Shown in pieces: positions 46,238-54,409 of a DNA stretch of 64,000 nt. The number at the start of each line of letters is the position of its first letter. Positions within the stretch are counted from its first letter, which is position 1. The DNA comes from Alsobacter sp045348435 (lineage in GTDB: Bacteria > Pseudomonadota > Alphaproteobacteria > Rhizobiales > Beijerinckiaceae), in the NCBI RefSeq assembly GCF_045348435.1, contig NZ_CP157484.1, positions 3,596,001 through 3,660,000 on the forward strand, in the 5' to 3' direction. The position numbers and the translations under genes are program-made. Below the pieces are notes generated by a model. The model searched no databases. It was not told the DNA's origin and saw only the letters and a program-made list of their open reading frames with translations.

Positions 46238-46411
46238 GAAAGCGAGGCCCTCAGGTGTACGCCGCCCCAGTGGGGAGAGCATGGAGCGCGGTTGACGCGC
46301 GCTTGTGTAGCGCAAGGCGATCCTGATCGCTACCCGTGAGCGCCGCTCAAACGTGAATCGCCGGCATCGCCCGCCGAGGCGGGGCGCCGACGCCACACGG
46401 GACAGGTCGGC

Positions 46412-47356
46412 TCAGTGGGTCTCGGCGGCGAAGGCCAGAGCCGGCCGCGCTGCGCCGGCCTCGGCGTGGCCGCTTTCACGGCGGCCGCTCTCCACGATCG
46501 CGTAGGCCGAGCGGTCGGCGAAGAGCGCCTGCAGCACGGCGATGTTCATGCGATGGCCGCCGCAATAGGAGCGGTACTGGCCGAGGATCGGCGCGCCGGC
46601 GAGCGAGAGGTCGCCCACCGCGTCGAGGGTCTTGTGGCGGACGAACTCGTCCGCATAGCGCAGGCCCTCGGGATTGATCACGCCGTCGTCGCCGAGCGCG
46701 ACGGTGTTGTCCAGCGAGGCGCCGAGCGCGAAGCCGGCCTTCCAGAGGCGCTCGACGTCGCGCATGAACCCGAAGGTCCGGGCGCGGGCGACGTCGCGGC
46801 GGAAGGTGGAGGGCTCCAGATCGAGCACGCGCTTCTGGCGGCCGATGAGCGGCGTGTCGAAATCGATCTCCACCTCGAGGCGGAAGCCGCGGGCGAAGGG
46901 ACGCAGCTCGGAGAAGGCGCGGCCCTGCTCGACGCGGACCGGCTTCAGGATCTTGATGTAGCGGCGGTTGGCCGACAGGCGGGTGACGCCGACCTGGTCG
47001 ATGCCGTCCACGAAAGCGGCGGCCGAGCCGTCCATGATCGGCACTTCCGGTCCGTCGATCTCGACCATGACGTTGTCCACGCCAAGGCCGGAGAGAGCCG
47101 CCATGAGGTGCTCGATGGTGGCGACCGCGCCAGAGGCGGCGTCGCCGATGATCGTGCACAGCTCCGTCGCGCTCACCGCGCTGTGCTTGGCCTCGATGAG
47201 GCGCTCGCGTCCGCCGTCGAGGCGGGTGCGGAGGAAGGTGATTCCGGTGTCAGAGTCGGCGGGATGGAGGATGATGCGGACCGGGGCTCCCGAGTGGACG
47301 CCGAGGCCCTGGAATTCCACGCGGTCGATGAGCGTCGTTTGTTTTTGACCAGCCAT
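46412..47356 (-). CDS. lpxC: UDP-3-O-acyl-N-acetylglucosamine deacetylase
   Basis: About 314 residues. The committed zinc-dependent step of lipid A synthesis. IEHLMAALSGLGVDNV supplies one His ligand and RHKTLDAVGDLSLAG the second His and the Asp; SGAPVRIILHPADSDTGITF is the N-terminal hallmark. The start is placed at the second of two adjacent ATGs, with GGAA 7 bases upstream; ATG 47359 and GTG 47371 are alternatives. It follows ftsZ in the dcw cluster, but a terminator and a complex upstream region indicate separate control. Confidence 0.94.
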   Translation of the reverse strand: MAGQKQTTLIDRVEFQGLGVHSGAPVRIILHPADSDTGITFLRTRLDGGRERLIEAKHSAVSATELCTIIGDAASGAVATIEHLMAALSGLGVDNVMVEIDGPEVPIMDGSAAAFVDGIDQVGVTRLSANRRYIKILKPVRVEQGRAFSELRPFARGFRLEVEIDFDTPLIGRQKRVLDLEPSTFRRDVARARTFGFMRDVERLWKAGFALGASLDNTVALGDDGVINPEGLRYADEFVRHKTLDAVGDLSLAGAPILGQYRSYCGGHRMNIAVLQALFADRSAYAIVESGRRESGHAEAGAARPALAFAAETH

Positions 47357-47520
47357 CATTCCGTTCCACACATCCGTCGTCCGCGACTGAAGCGCCGCCG
47401 TCGACCGTCCGTGCTCTGTTTGACGCGCCCCTGCGAGAGTTCTGAGGCTCTTTGTTCTCGAGCCGCTTGGGCCCGTCTCGCGATCCGGAACATACAGAAG
47501 GCCCGGAGTCGGGCCAAATC

Positions 47521-47540
47521 ACGCTTTCTAACGCTTTGTA
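47521..47540. repeat. Tandem decamer ACGCTTTSTA upstream of lpxC
   Basis: Two adjacent 10-base copies, ACGCTTTCTA and ACGCTTTGTA, 9 of 10 identical, in an AT-rich patch between ftsZ and lpxC. One helical turn apart, so suited to a regulator binding in tandem. Confidence 0.4.
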
Positions 47541-47552
47541 ACACATGCTCAG

Positions 47553-47575
47553 ATTGCATTTATTTCAAATGCAAT
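47553..47575. promoter_or_regulatory. Perfect AT-rich palindrome upstream of lpxC
   Basis: ATTGCATTT (47553-47561), five bases, AAATGCAAT (47567-47575): a perfect 9-bp inverted repeat, about 200 bases before the lpxC start. Its AT-richness stands out here. Likely an operator for a dimeric regulator. The whole 47357-47668 space holds this, the decamer repeat, a GGCCCG/CGGGCC stem at 47500-47515 and the ftsZ terminator. Confidence 0.5.
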
Positions 47576-47604
47576 GGAACAAAGCGGCATGGTTTCAAAA
47601 GGTT

Positions 47605-47636
47605 GAAAGCCCGGAGCCTTGCGGCCCCGGGCTTTC
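47605..47636 (-). terminator. Terminator of ftsZ
   Basis: GAAAGCCCGG / CCGGGCTTTC, a 10-bp stem, 33 bases after the ftsZ stop, followed on the minus strand by AACCTTTTG. It would end the main dcw transcript before lpxC. Confidence 0.65.
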
Positions 47637-47668
47637 GGGAGATGCGGGGTTGAGAAGCCGTCCGGCCG

Positions 47669-49399
47669 TCAGTTCGACTGCCGGCGCAGGAAGGCCGGGA
47701 TCTCGAGCTGGTCGTCCTCCATCCGCTGATTCGGCCGGCCGTGCATGTCGAGCCCGCCCTGCGGGGCGCGCGGCTGGGGCGCCTGGCGCTTGGCGTATTC
47801 CTGGTGGACGGGAGCCGGATGCTGCGGCTGGGCCTGCGGCGCGTAGTGCTGCTGCGGGGGCGCCTGCCGGGGCTGCGGCTGCTGCGCCGCCGGAGCCTGC
47901 GCCGGGACCGGCTCGTCGCGTCCGTCGCGGCGGCCGAAGCCGGCTGCGGCGAGGCGCTCCATCAGGGTGACGCGCTTCTTCTCCAGCTGGGGAGCGGGAG
48001 CGGCCTGCGGGGCCGGGGCGCGATTCTCCATGATGCGCTGGCCGGGAAGCGGCAGCTCGTCGACGCGCGGCATGCGGGGCGGACGCACCACCTCCTCGGG
48101 ACGCGGCGGGATGAAGGCCGCCGGCAGCGGAGCCTGCTCGTGCATCGGCGCGTGGACCGGCTCCGGGGCGGGCTCGTAGTTGGGCTTCGGCTGCATCGGA
48201 CGCAGGGTGACGTCGTTGTGCATCATTGGCTGCGGCGCGGGAGCGGGCTCCGGCTGGGCGTAGACGTGATGCGCCTGCGGGGCGGGAGCGGGCTCCGGCT
48301 GCGTCTCGATCCGGGCGACCGGGCGCTGCGCCTGGGCCATCTGCTCGTGGCGGGTGCGGACCTGCGTGCGCAGCCGCTCGGCCACCTCGGCGATGCCGGC
48401 GTCGACGGCCGGGGCGGAGCCTTTCTCCAGGAGGTCGCTGTCGATGCCGGTCGCCACGACCGACACGCGCACGATCCCTTCCAGCGAATCGTCACGGGTG
48501 GCGCCGAAGATCACGTTGGCGTCCTGGTCCACCTCCTCGCGGATGCGGGTGGCGGCCTCGTCGACCTCGTACAGGGTGAGGTCGGAGCCGCCCGTGATCG
48601 AGATCAGCAGGCCGCGCGCGCCCTTCATGCAGACGTCGTCGAGCAGCGGATTGGCGATGGCGGCTTCCGCCGCGCGCAGCGCGCGCTTCTCGCCGGTCGC
48701 CTCGCCGGTGCCCATCATCGCCTTGCCCATCTCGCGCATGACGGCGCGGACGTCGGCGAAGTCGAGGTTGATCAGGCCTTCCTTGACCATCAGGTCGGTG
48801 ATGCAGGCGACGCCCGAATAAAGCACGCGGTCGGCCATCGCGAAGGCGTCGGCGAAGGTCGTCTGCTCGTTGGCCACCCGGAACAGGTTCTGGTTCGGGA
48901 TGACGATCAGGGTGTCGACGGCCTTCTGCAGCTCGTTGATGCCCGACTCGGCGAGCCGCATGCGGCGCACGCCCTCGAACTGGAAGGGCTTCGTCACGAC
49001 GCCGACCGTCAGGATGCCCATGTCGCGGGCCGCGCGGGCTACGACCGGGGCCGAGCCCGTGCCGGTGCCGCCGCCCATGCCGGCCGTCACGAACACCATG
49101 TGGGCGCCCGACAGCTGGTCGCGGATCTCGTCGATGACCTCCTCGGCGGCCGCGCGGCCGACTTCCGGCTGCGAGCCGGCGCCGAGGCCCTCGGTCACCT
49201 GGATCCCCATCTGGATCACCCGGTCGGCCTTGGACATCGTCAAGGCCTGCGCGTCGGTGTTGCCGACGACGAATTCGCAGCCCTGCAGGCCCAGCTCGAT
49301 CATGTTGTTGACCGCGTTTCCGCCGGCGCCGCCGACGCCGAACACGGTGATCCTGGGCTTGAGTTCGCGAATGTCCGGAACCTTGAGATTGATGGTCAT
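47669..49399 (-). CDS. ftsZ: Cell division protein FtsZ
   Basis: 576 residues. Tubulin-like GTPase that forms the Z ring. GTP-binding GMGGGTGTGSAP near 107-118 and the N-terminal GVGGAGGNAVNNMI are intact. Residues after about 320 form an unusually long Pro/Gln/Ala-rich linker of more than 200 residues, as in Rhizobiales FtsZ, ending in the conserved EIPAFLRRQSN tail that binds FtsA and other partners. A well-placed terminator follows. Confidence 0.97.
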   Translation of the reverse strand: MTINLKVPDIRELKPRITVFGVGGAGGNAVNNMIELGLQGCEFVVGNTDAQALTMSKADRVIQMGIQVTEGLGAGSQPEVGRAAAEEVIDEIRDQLSGAHMVFVTAGMGGGTGTGSAPVVARAARDMGILTVGVVTKPFQFEGVRRMRLAESGINELQKAVDTLIVIPNQNLFRVANEQTTFADAFAMADRVLYSGVACITDLMVKEGLINLDFADVRAVMREMGKAMMGTGEATGEKRALRAAEAAIANPLLDDVCMKGARGLLISITGGSDLTLYEVDEAATRIREEVDQDANVIFGATRDDSLEGIVRVSVVATGIDSDLLEKGSAPAVDAGIAEVAERLRTQVRTRHEQMAQAQRPVARIETQPEPAPAPQAHHVYAQPEPAPAPQPMMHNDVTLRPMQPKPNYEPAPEPVHAPMHEQAPLPAAFIPPRPEEVVRPPRMPRVDELPLPGQRIMENRAPAPQAAPAPQLEKKRVTLMERLAAAGFGRRDGRDEPVPAQAPAAQQPQPRQAPPQQHYAPQAQPQHPAPVHQEYAKRQAPQPRAPQGGLDMHGRPNQRMEDDQLEIPAFLRRQSN

Positions 49400-49487
49400 G
49401 TCCTTGGCCTCTCGATGTGTCGGGCGCCCCGCAGCGCCGGTGTTGACGTGGGGAAGGCGGCCGCCGCGCCGCCGTCCCGATCCCTGT

Positions 49488-50810
49488 TTAGAAACTGTCC
49501 TTGAGCCACTGCCCCATGCGGGAGAAGTAGCCGTCCGTCCCGGTGGCGCGGTAGGCCATCGGGCGCGGCACGAAGTGTTCCAGCCCGGCCACCTGGGGGT
49601 AGACCAGCAGGCCGACCGGGGCCGCGAAGGACGGTCCCTTGGCGGCCTCCGGCAGCCCCTGGACGCCCAGCGGCCGGCCGATGCGCACCTGCTTGGAGAC
49701 GAGCGTGCGCGCCAGCTCCGGCAGTCCGGTCATGAGCGCGCCGCCGCCGGTCAGCACGACCCGCCGGCCGGTCTCGGCCGAGAAGCCCGCGTTCTTGAGG
49801 CGGTCGCGCACCAGCTCCAGCATCTCCTCCACCCGCGGGCGGATGATGCGGACCAGGTGCGACTTCGGCACGTGGTTCACGGCGTCGCGGTCGTCCTCGT
49901 CCACCGACGCCACCGCGATGGTCTCGCGGTCGTCCGAGGCGGTCGCGATCGTCGAGCCGTAGAGCGTCTTCAGCCGCTCGGCGTGCGCCACGCTGGTGGA
50001 GAGGCCGCGGGCGATGTCCATGGTGACGTGGTTGCCGCCCACCGCGATCGCGTCGGTGTGCACCAGGTGCCCGCCGGCGAACACGCCGATGGAGGTGGTG
50101 CCGCCGCCGAGGTCGATGACCACGGCGCCCATCTCGGCCTCGTCGTCGACCAGCGCGGCCAGTCCCGCCGCGTAGGGCGTGGCGACCACGGCCTCCACGT
50201 CGATGTGGCAGCGCTCGACGGCCAGCATGAGGTTGCGCACGGCGTTCTGGTCCGACGACACGACATGCATGTCGACGCCGAGCTTCTCGCCCACCATGCC
50301 GTGCGGATCGTTGATGCCCTTGGTGGCGTCGAGCGCGAAGCCCGTCGGCAGCGAGTGCAGCACGGTCCGGCCGGGCCGGGCGCCCGTGGTGCTGGCCGCC
50401 TCCAGCACCCTGTGGATGTCGCTGTCGCCCACCGCCGAGCCGCGCAGGCCCACATGGGCGTGGTAGGAGTCCGAGCCGAGCCGGCCGCCCGTCATATTGA
50501 CGATCGCCGCCCGGATCTCGACCTTGGCCATGCGCTCGGCCGCATCCACGGCGAGCCGGATGGCCTGCTCGGCCCCTTCCAGGTCGACGATGGCGCCGCC
50601 CTTGAGGCCGCGCGACCGCTGGTGCCCGATGCCGATGATGCGGGCCCGGTGCGTGCGGCCGCGAAGCAACTCGCTCTCGGCCACCGGATCGAGCCGCGCC
50701 ACCAGGCACGCGACCTTGGAGGTGCCGATGTCGATGATCGACATCACCATGCTCTTGCGCGGCGAGAGCGGCTTCAGGCGAGGAGTCAGGCTGGGGTGAC
50801 GATGGCTCAC
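49488..50810 (-). CDS. ftsA: Cell division protein FtsA
   Basis: 440 residues. Actin-like protein that tethers FtsZ to the membrane. IDIGTSKVACLVA near residue 26 and VIDLGGGTTSIGVFAGG are phosphate-binding motifs of the actin fold; RVVLTGGGALMTGLPE is the adenosine motif. The C-terminal amphipathic helix (FSRMGQWLKDSF) is present. The GTG start overlaps the ftsQ stop (GTGA). Confidence 0.95.
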   Translation of the reverse strand: MSHRHPSLTPRLKPLSPRKSMVMSIIDIGTSKVACLVARLDPVAESELLRGRTHRARIIGIGHQRSRGLKGGAIVDLEGAEQAIRLAVDAAERMAKVEIRAAIVNMTGGRLGSDSYHAHVGLRGSAVGDSDIHRVLEAASTTGARPGRTVLHSLPTGFALDATKGINDPHGMVGEKLGVDMHVVSSDQNAVRNLMLAVERCHIDVEAVVATPYAAGLAALVDDEAEMGAVVIDLGGGTTSIGVFAGGHLVHTDAIAVGGNHVTMDIARGLSTSVAHAERLKTLYGSTIATASDDRETIAVASVDEDDRDAVNHVPKSHLVRIIRPRVEEMLELVRDRLKNAGFSAETGRRVVLTGGGALMTGLPELARTLVSKQVRIGRPLGVQGLPEAAKGPSFAAPVGLLVYPQVAGLEHFVPRPMAYRATGTDGYFSRMGQWLKDSF

Positions 50811-51796
50811 GTCGCGCTGCCCTTTATCTTGCTTTTGGCCTTGAGCGCTTCCGCGCGGGCGGTCGCCGCCTCCTCCCCGAGCCGCATCACCACCCGGTCG
50901 GGCATGCGCAGATCGATGGCGAGGACGTCGCGTTCGAGGATCTTCTGGTCTTTCATCAGGCCCGAGAGCCGCGCCAGCGCGTCGCGGACGCCCTCCTCGG
51001 GCAGCCGCACGTCGACGCCGTTGTCGAGCTTCAGATTCCAGCGGCGCTCGCCGACGAACACGCCGGCGCGGACATGCGCCTTCACGTCGGGGGCGGCGTC
51101 CATCAGCCGCGTGAAGGCGGCGGCCTTCAGATTGGCCCCCTCGCCCACCACCAGCGGCAGCCGGTTGAAGCGCGGATCGGTCAGCCTGTCCGTCACGGTG
51201 CCGTCGGCCGAGACCACGAACACCTGGCCCTGCTTCTGCCAGAGCGCGAAGGCTTCGCGCTCCACCAGCGTGATCGCCAGCCCGCTGGGGTAGAGCTTGC
51301 GGACCGTGGCGTCCTTCACGAGCGGCAGGGTCATCAGCCGCTCGCGGGCGGCCGCGGCGTCGAAGAAGGGCAGCGAGCCGCGCGGGTCGATGCCGGCGAC
51401 CTGCAGCACCTCGGTCTGGTTCAGCTCGACCAGGCCCGCGATGGACACGTTCTTGATCGTGAACCCGAAGGTCCGGGCCAGCACGTCCTGCGGCGCGCCG
51501 TAATAGGCCACGAAGGTTTCGTACTGCCCGCCCTTGACCGCGCCGAACAGTCCGACGCCGGAGAACAGGGCCGCCAGCAGGAGCGTGCCGGCGAAACGAG
51601 GAACGCGGGTCCCGGCGCGCTCGGAGGCGCGGACCACCGGTTGGCGCGTCTTCGCCAGGGAGCGGCCCCGCGGCGAAGCGACGGCGCGCGTCGGCGCGAC
51701 CAGCGCAGCGCCGGCGCCGGCATAGGCCTGCTGTGCGGCGAGCGGAGCCTGGAAAGGCTCGGCTACCGATCGCAGGAGGCGTCCTCCACCATCCAT
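50807..51796 (-). CDS. ftsQ: Cell division protein FtsQ
   Basis: 329 residues. A cytoplasmic N-terminus of about 65 residues, one membrane segment (about 67-88), then the POTRA domain (FTIKNVSIAGLVELNQTEVLQVAGI) and the FtsQ domain. It links early and late divisome proteins. The ATG lies inside ddl, giving an overlap of 34 bases. Confidence 0.93.
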   Translation of the reverse strand: MDGGGRLLRSVAEPFQAPLAAQQAYAGAGAALVAPTRAVASPRGRSLAKTRQPVVRASERAGTRVPRFAGTLLLAALFSGVGLFGAVKGGQYETFVAYYGAPQDVLARTFGFTIKNVSIAGLVELNQTEVLQVAGIDPRGSLPFFDAAAARERLMTLPLVKDATVRKLYPSGLAITLVEREAFALWQKQGQVFVVSADGTVTDRLTDPRFNRLPLVVGEGANLKAAAFTRLMDAAPDVKAHVRAGVFVGERRWNLKLDNGVDVRLPEEGVRDALARLSGLMKDQKILERDVLAIDLRMPDRVVMRLGEEAATARAEALKAKSKIKGSAT

Positions 51797-52686
51797 CGAA
51801 CCAACTCACCGAAACTATGGCCCGCGTGGGCCGCCAATTCCGGCACAAGAGAGGTCTCGGTCATTCCGGGTTGCGTGTTGACCTCGAGACAGACGAGCTC
51901 GCCGGTTCCTTCCGGCCGATCGTCGTATCTGAAGTCAGCGCGACTGACGCCCCGGCAGCCAAGAGCTTGATGCGCCGTTAACGCCAACTCTTGAACCAGT
52001 TGGTAAATATTCGGTTTAATTTCCGCCGGAAGGACGTGGATGGACCCCCCCTTCGCGTACTTCGCGTCGTAGTCGTAGAACATGCCGGTGGCCGGCCGGA
52101 TGTCGATCACGCCGAGCGGCCTGTCGCCCATCACGGCGCAGGTAAGCTCCCGTCCCGCCACGTAATTTTCCACCAGCATCATTTCCGAGATGGCCCAGTC
52201 CTCACGCCCCAGCTCCTGCGGCGGGTGGGTCCGGTCCTCGCGCACGATGATGACCCCGACCGAGGATCCTTCGTTAACGGGTTTGATGACGTACGGAGGC
52301 TCCATCACGTGCCGCTTGGCCGCCTCCAGGCGGTGCACGGTGACGCCGCGAGGCACCGGGACGCCGGCGGCGGCCATCACCGCCTTGGCCCGGTCCTTCT
52401 GCATCGCAAGCGCCGAGGCGAGCACCCCGGAGTGGGTGTAGGGGATGCGCAGCATCTCCAGGATGCCCTGCACGATCCCGTCCTCGCCCCAGCGGCCGTG
52501 CAGGGCGTTGAAGGCCACGTCCGGCTTCAGCTCCGCCAGCACGGCCGCGATGGTGCGGTCCACGTCGATTCGCGTGACCCGGTAGCCCTCGCCCTCCAGC
52601 GCGTTGGCGCAGGCGGCGCCCGAGTTCAGCGACACCTCCCGCTCGGCCGAGAGCCCGCCCATCAGAACCGCGACATGCTTGGTCAT
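51763..52686 (-). CDS. ddl: D-alanine-D-alanine ligase
   Basis: 307 residues. Makes the D-Ala-D-Ala dipeptide for the peptidoglycan stem. N-terminal MGGLSAEREVSLNSG and ALHGRWGEDG, the ATP-grasp PPYVIKPVNEGSSVGV, and CLEVNTQPGMTETSL near the end are all present. The ATG at 52686 has GGGAG at good spacing; a longer start at 52701 is less likely. Confidence 0.96.
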   Translation of the reverse strand: MTKHVAVLMGGLSAEREVSLNSGAACANALEGEGYRVTRIDVDRTIAAVLAELKPDVAFNALHGRWGEDGIVQGILEMLRIPYTHSGVLASALAMQKDRAKAVMAAAGVPVPRGVTVHRLEAAKRHVMEPPYVIKPVNEGSSVGVIIVREDRTHPPQELGREDWAISEMMLVENYVAGRELTCAVMGDRPLGVIDIRPATGMFYDYDAKYAKGGSIHVLPAEIKPNIYQLVQELALTAHQALGCRGVSRADFRYDDRPEGTGELVCLEVNTQPGMTETSLVPELAAHAGHSFGELVRWMVEDASCDR

Positions 52687-52752
52687 CGTGTTGTCTCCCA
52701 TGTTGCCTGCGGCGGGGGCCCTTTTCCGGGGGAGAAGGCCTGCGTGCTGGCC

Positions 52753-53673
52753 TTACGCCAGCCCGACCCGCTTGATCTCCCATTCGAGCTCCACGCCCGA
52801 CGTCTCGCGCACGCGCCGGCGGACCTCCTCTCCGAGGCCCTCGACCTCGGCGGCGGTCGCGCCCGGATGCGCGATCAGAAAATTCGTGTGCAGCTCCGAC
52901 ACCTGGGCGTGCCCCCTACGCAGGCCGCGGCAGCCCGCCTTGTCGACCAGCTCCCAGGCCTTGAGGCCCGGCGGGTTCTTGAAGGTGGAGCCGCCCGTGC
53001 GGGTGTTCACCGGCTGCGAGGCCTGCCGAGCCTGCGTGATGTCGTTCATCTCGGCCAGGATGGCGGCCGGGTCGCCCGGCCGTCCCTCGAAGGTCGCCTC
53101 GGTGAAGATCACGTCCTCGGCGACGCCGCAGTGCCGGTAGGTGAAGCCCATGTCGGCGAGCCCGTAGGTGCGGACCGTCCCGTCCCGCGACACGCCCCGG
53201 CAGGAGACGAGCACGTCCTTGGTCTCGCCCCCATACGCGCCGCCGTTCATCCGCAGCGCCCCGCCGATCGCGCCCGGGATGCCGCGCAGAAACGACAGCC
53301 CGGCCACGCCGGCCTCGGCGGCGACGCGCGCCACCTTCACGTCGGCCGCGCCCGCGCCGGCCCGAATGCGCAGGCCGTCGGCATTGATGGCCTGGAAGCC
53401 CTTGCCGAGGCGCACCACCACGCCCGGAACCCCGCCGTCCCGCACCAGCAGGTTGGAGCCGAGACCCACGACCAGGATCGGGACGTCGGACGGACAGCCG
53501 CGCAGGAAGGCCGCGAGGTCATCCTCGTCGGCCGGCTGGAACAGCGCCTGGGCGGGCCCGCCGGTCCTGAACCACGACATCCCCGCCATGGGCGCATTCG
53601 CCTCCAGCGAGCCTCTCAGGCCCGGCGCTGCGGCATGCAGCTCAGCTGTGATGTCTGGGAACGGGGCGCTCAT
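52753..53673 (-). CDS. murB: UDP-N-acetylenolpyruvoylglucosamine reductase
   Basis: 306 residues. An FAD enzyme that reduces the enolpyruvyl group to give UDP-MurNAc. TGGPAQALFQPADEDDL, GLGSNLLVRDGG (FAD loop), GIPGAIGGALRMNGGAYGGE and the catalytic Ser in GSTFKNP are visible. It is separated from murC by a toxin-antitoxin pair on the opposite strand, where these genes normally adjoin. Confidence 0.95.
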   Translation of the reverse strand: MSAPFPDITAELHAAAPGLRGSLEANAPMAGMSWFRTGGPAQALFQPADEDDLAAFLRGCPSDVPILVVGLGSNLLVRDGGVPGVVVRLGKGFQAINADGLRIRAGAGAADVKVARVAAEAGVAGLSFLRGIPGAIGGALRMNGGAYGGETKDVLVSCRGVSRDGTVRTYGLADMGFTYRHCGVAEDVIFTEATFEGRPGDPAAILAEMNDITQARQASQPVNTRTGGSTFKNPPGLKAWELVDKAGCRGLRRGHAQVSELHTNFLIAHPGATAAEVEGLGEEVRRRVRETSGVELEWEIKRVGLA

Positions 53674-53747
53674 GCAGCCGCCGGTTGGTAGCGCCGCGCC
53701 GCAGGAAGGCAATAGCTTTGCGCGATATTGCTTTTCGGAATATATTG

Positions 53748-53990
53748 ATGTTGGAAATCGTATTGTCCGGAGAAGCGCGACGACAGTTGCGCGGTTTGCC
53801 CGAACCTGTCCAGGCCGCCGTCAGAGACAAGCTGGAACGTTATGCGGCGATCGGCGCTGGCGATGTCAAAGCGATGAGCGGACTGCCTGGCTTGCGGCTG
53901 CGGTGCGGAGACTACCGGATCTTGTTTGACAAGATCGGCGGGCAAATCAGGGTTCGGGCGATCGCCCATCGAAGCAAGATCTACAGCTGA
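53748..53990 (+). CDS. RelE/ParE-family toxin
   Basis: 80 residues, MLEIVLSGEARRQLRGLPEP at the start and CGDYRILFDK...VRVRAIAHRSKIYS at the end, the small RelE/ParE fold of mRNA interferases or gyrase poisons. The layout (toxin gene first, HTH antitoxin second, 12-base gap) matches HigBA-type modules. It lies on the plus strand inside the minus-strand dcw cluster, in AT-richer sequence than its neighbours. The upstream in-frame extension to 53685 is rejected as it lacks family similarity. Confidence 0.82.
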   Translation: MLEIVLSGEARRQLRGLPEPVQAAVRDKLERYAAIGAGDVKAMSGLPGLRLRCGDYRILFDKIGGQIRVRAIAHRSKIYS

Positions 53991-54002
53991 GGAGGCAGCA
54001 GG

Positions 54003-54395
54003 ATGGGTAAGCCGCAAGTCTTCCGAACCGACGCAGGCGAAGAATACGTCTTCCTGCCGCGCACCGAATACGATCGCCTTCTGAAGCTCGACGCCGAGGA
54101 CAAGGCCGAAGAGGAGTGGGCGAAGCGCGTGTTCGCCGAGACGCAGGCCAAGCTCGACCGCGGCGAAGAGATCTTCCTCCCCGACGAAACCTGGACCGAG
54201 ATCGAGACCGGAACCCACCCCATCGAGGCCATCCGCCGCTACCGGGGGCTGACCCAGACGGCGCTCGCCGCGGCGGCCGGGATCACGCAGGGGTTCCTCT
54301 CCGAGATCGAGAACCGGAAAAAGACCGGCGACGTCTCGGTGTTGAAACGCATCGCGGCGGCGCTCAAGGCGCCGCTCGACGTGATCGTCGAATGA
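54003..54395 (+). CDS. HTH (Xre-type) antitoxin
   Basis: 130 residues. An N-terminal part (1-75) with an acidic, Glu-rich helix that may cover the toxin, then an Xre/Cro-type helix-turn-helix at about 82-121 (GLTQTALAAAAGITQGFLSEIENRKK). Probably binds its own promoter and neutralises the adjacent RelE/ParE-like toxin. Convergent with murC, whose stop lies 14 bases away. Confidence 0.84.
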   Translation: MGKPQVFRTDAGEEYVFLPRTEYDRLLKLDAEDKAEEEWAKRVFAETQAKLDRGEEIFLPDETWTEIETGTHPIEAIRRYRGLTQTALAAAAGITQGFLSEIENRKKTGDVSVLKRIAAALKAPLDVIVE

Positions 54396-54409
54396 GGTGA
54401 GCCCGGCGC

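Noticed and set aside
53718..53746. TTGCGC-N17-TATATT as promoter of the toxin-antitoxin pair
   Set aside because: The boxes look good, but transcription would begin downstream of the toxin start codon at 53748, so it cannot serve the full toxin reading frame.
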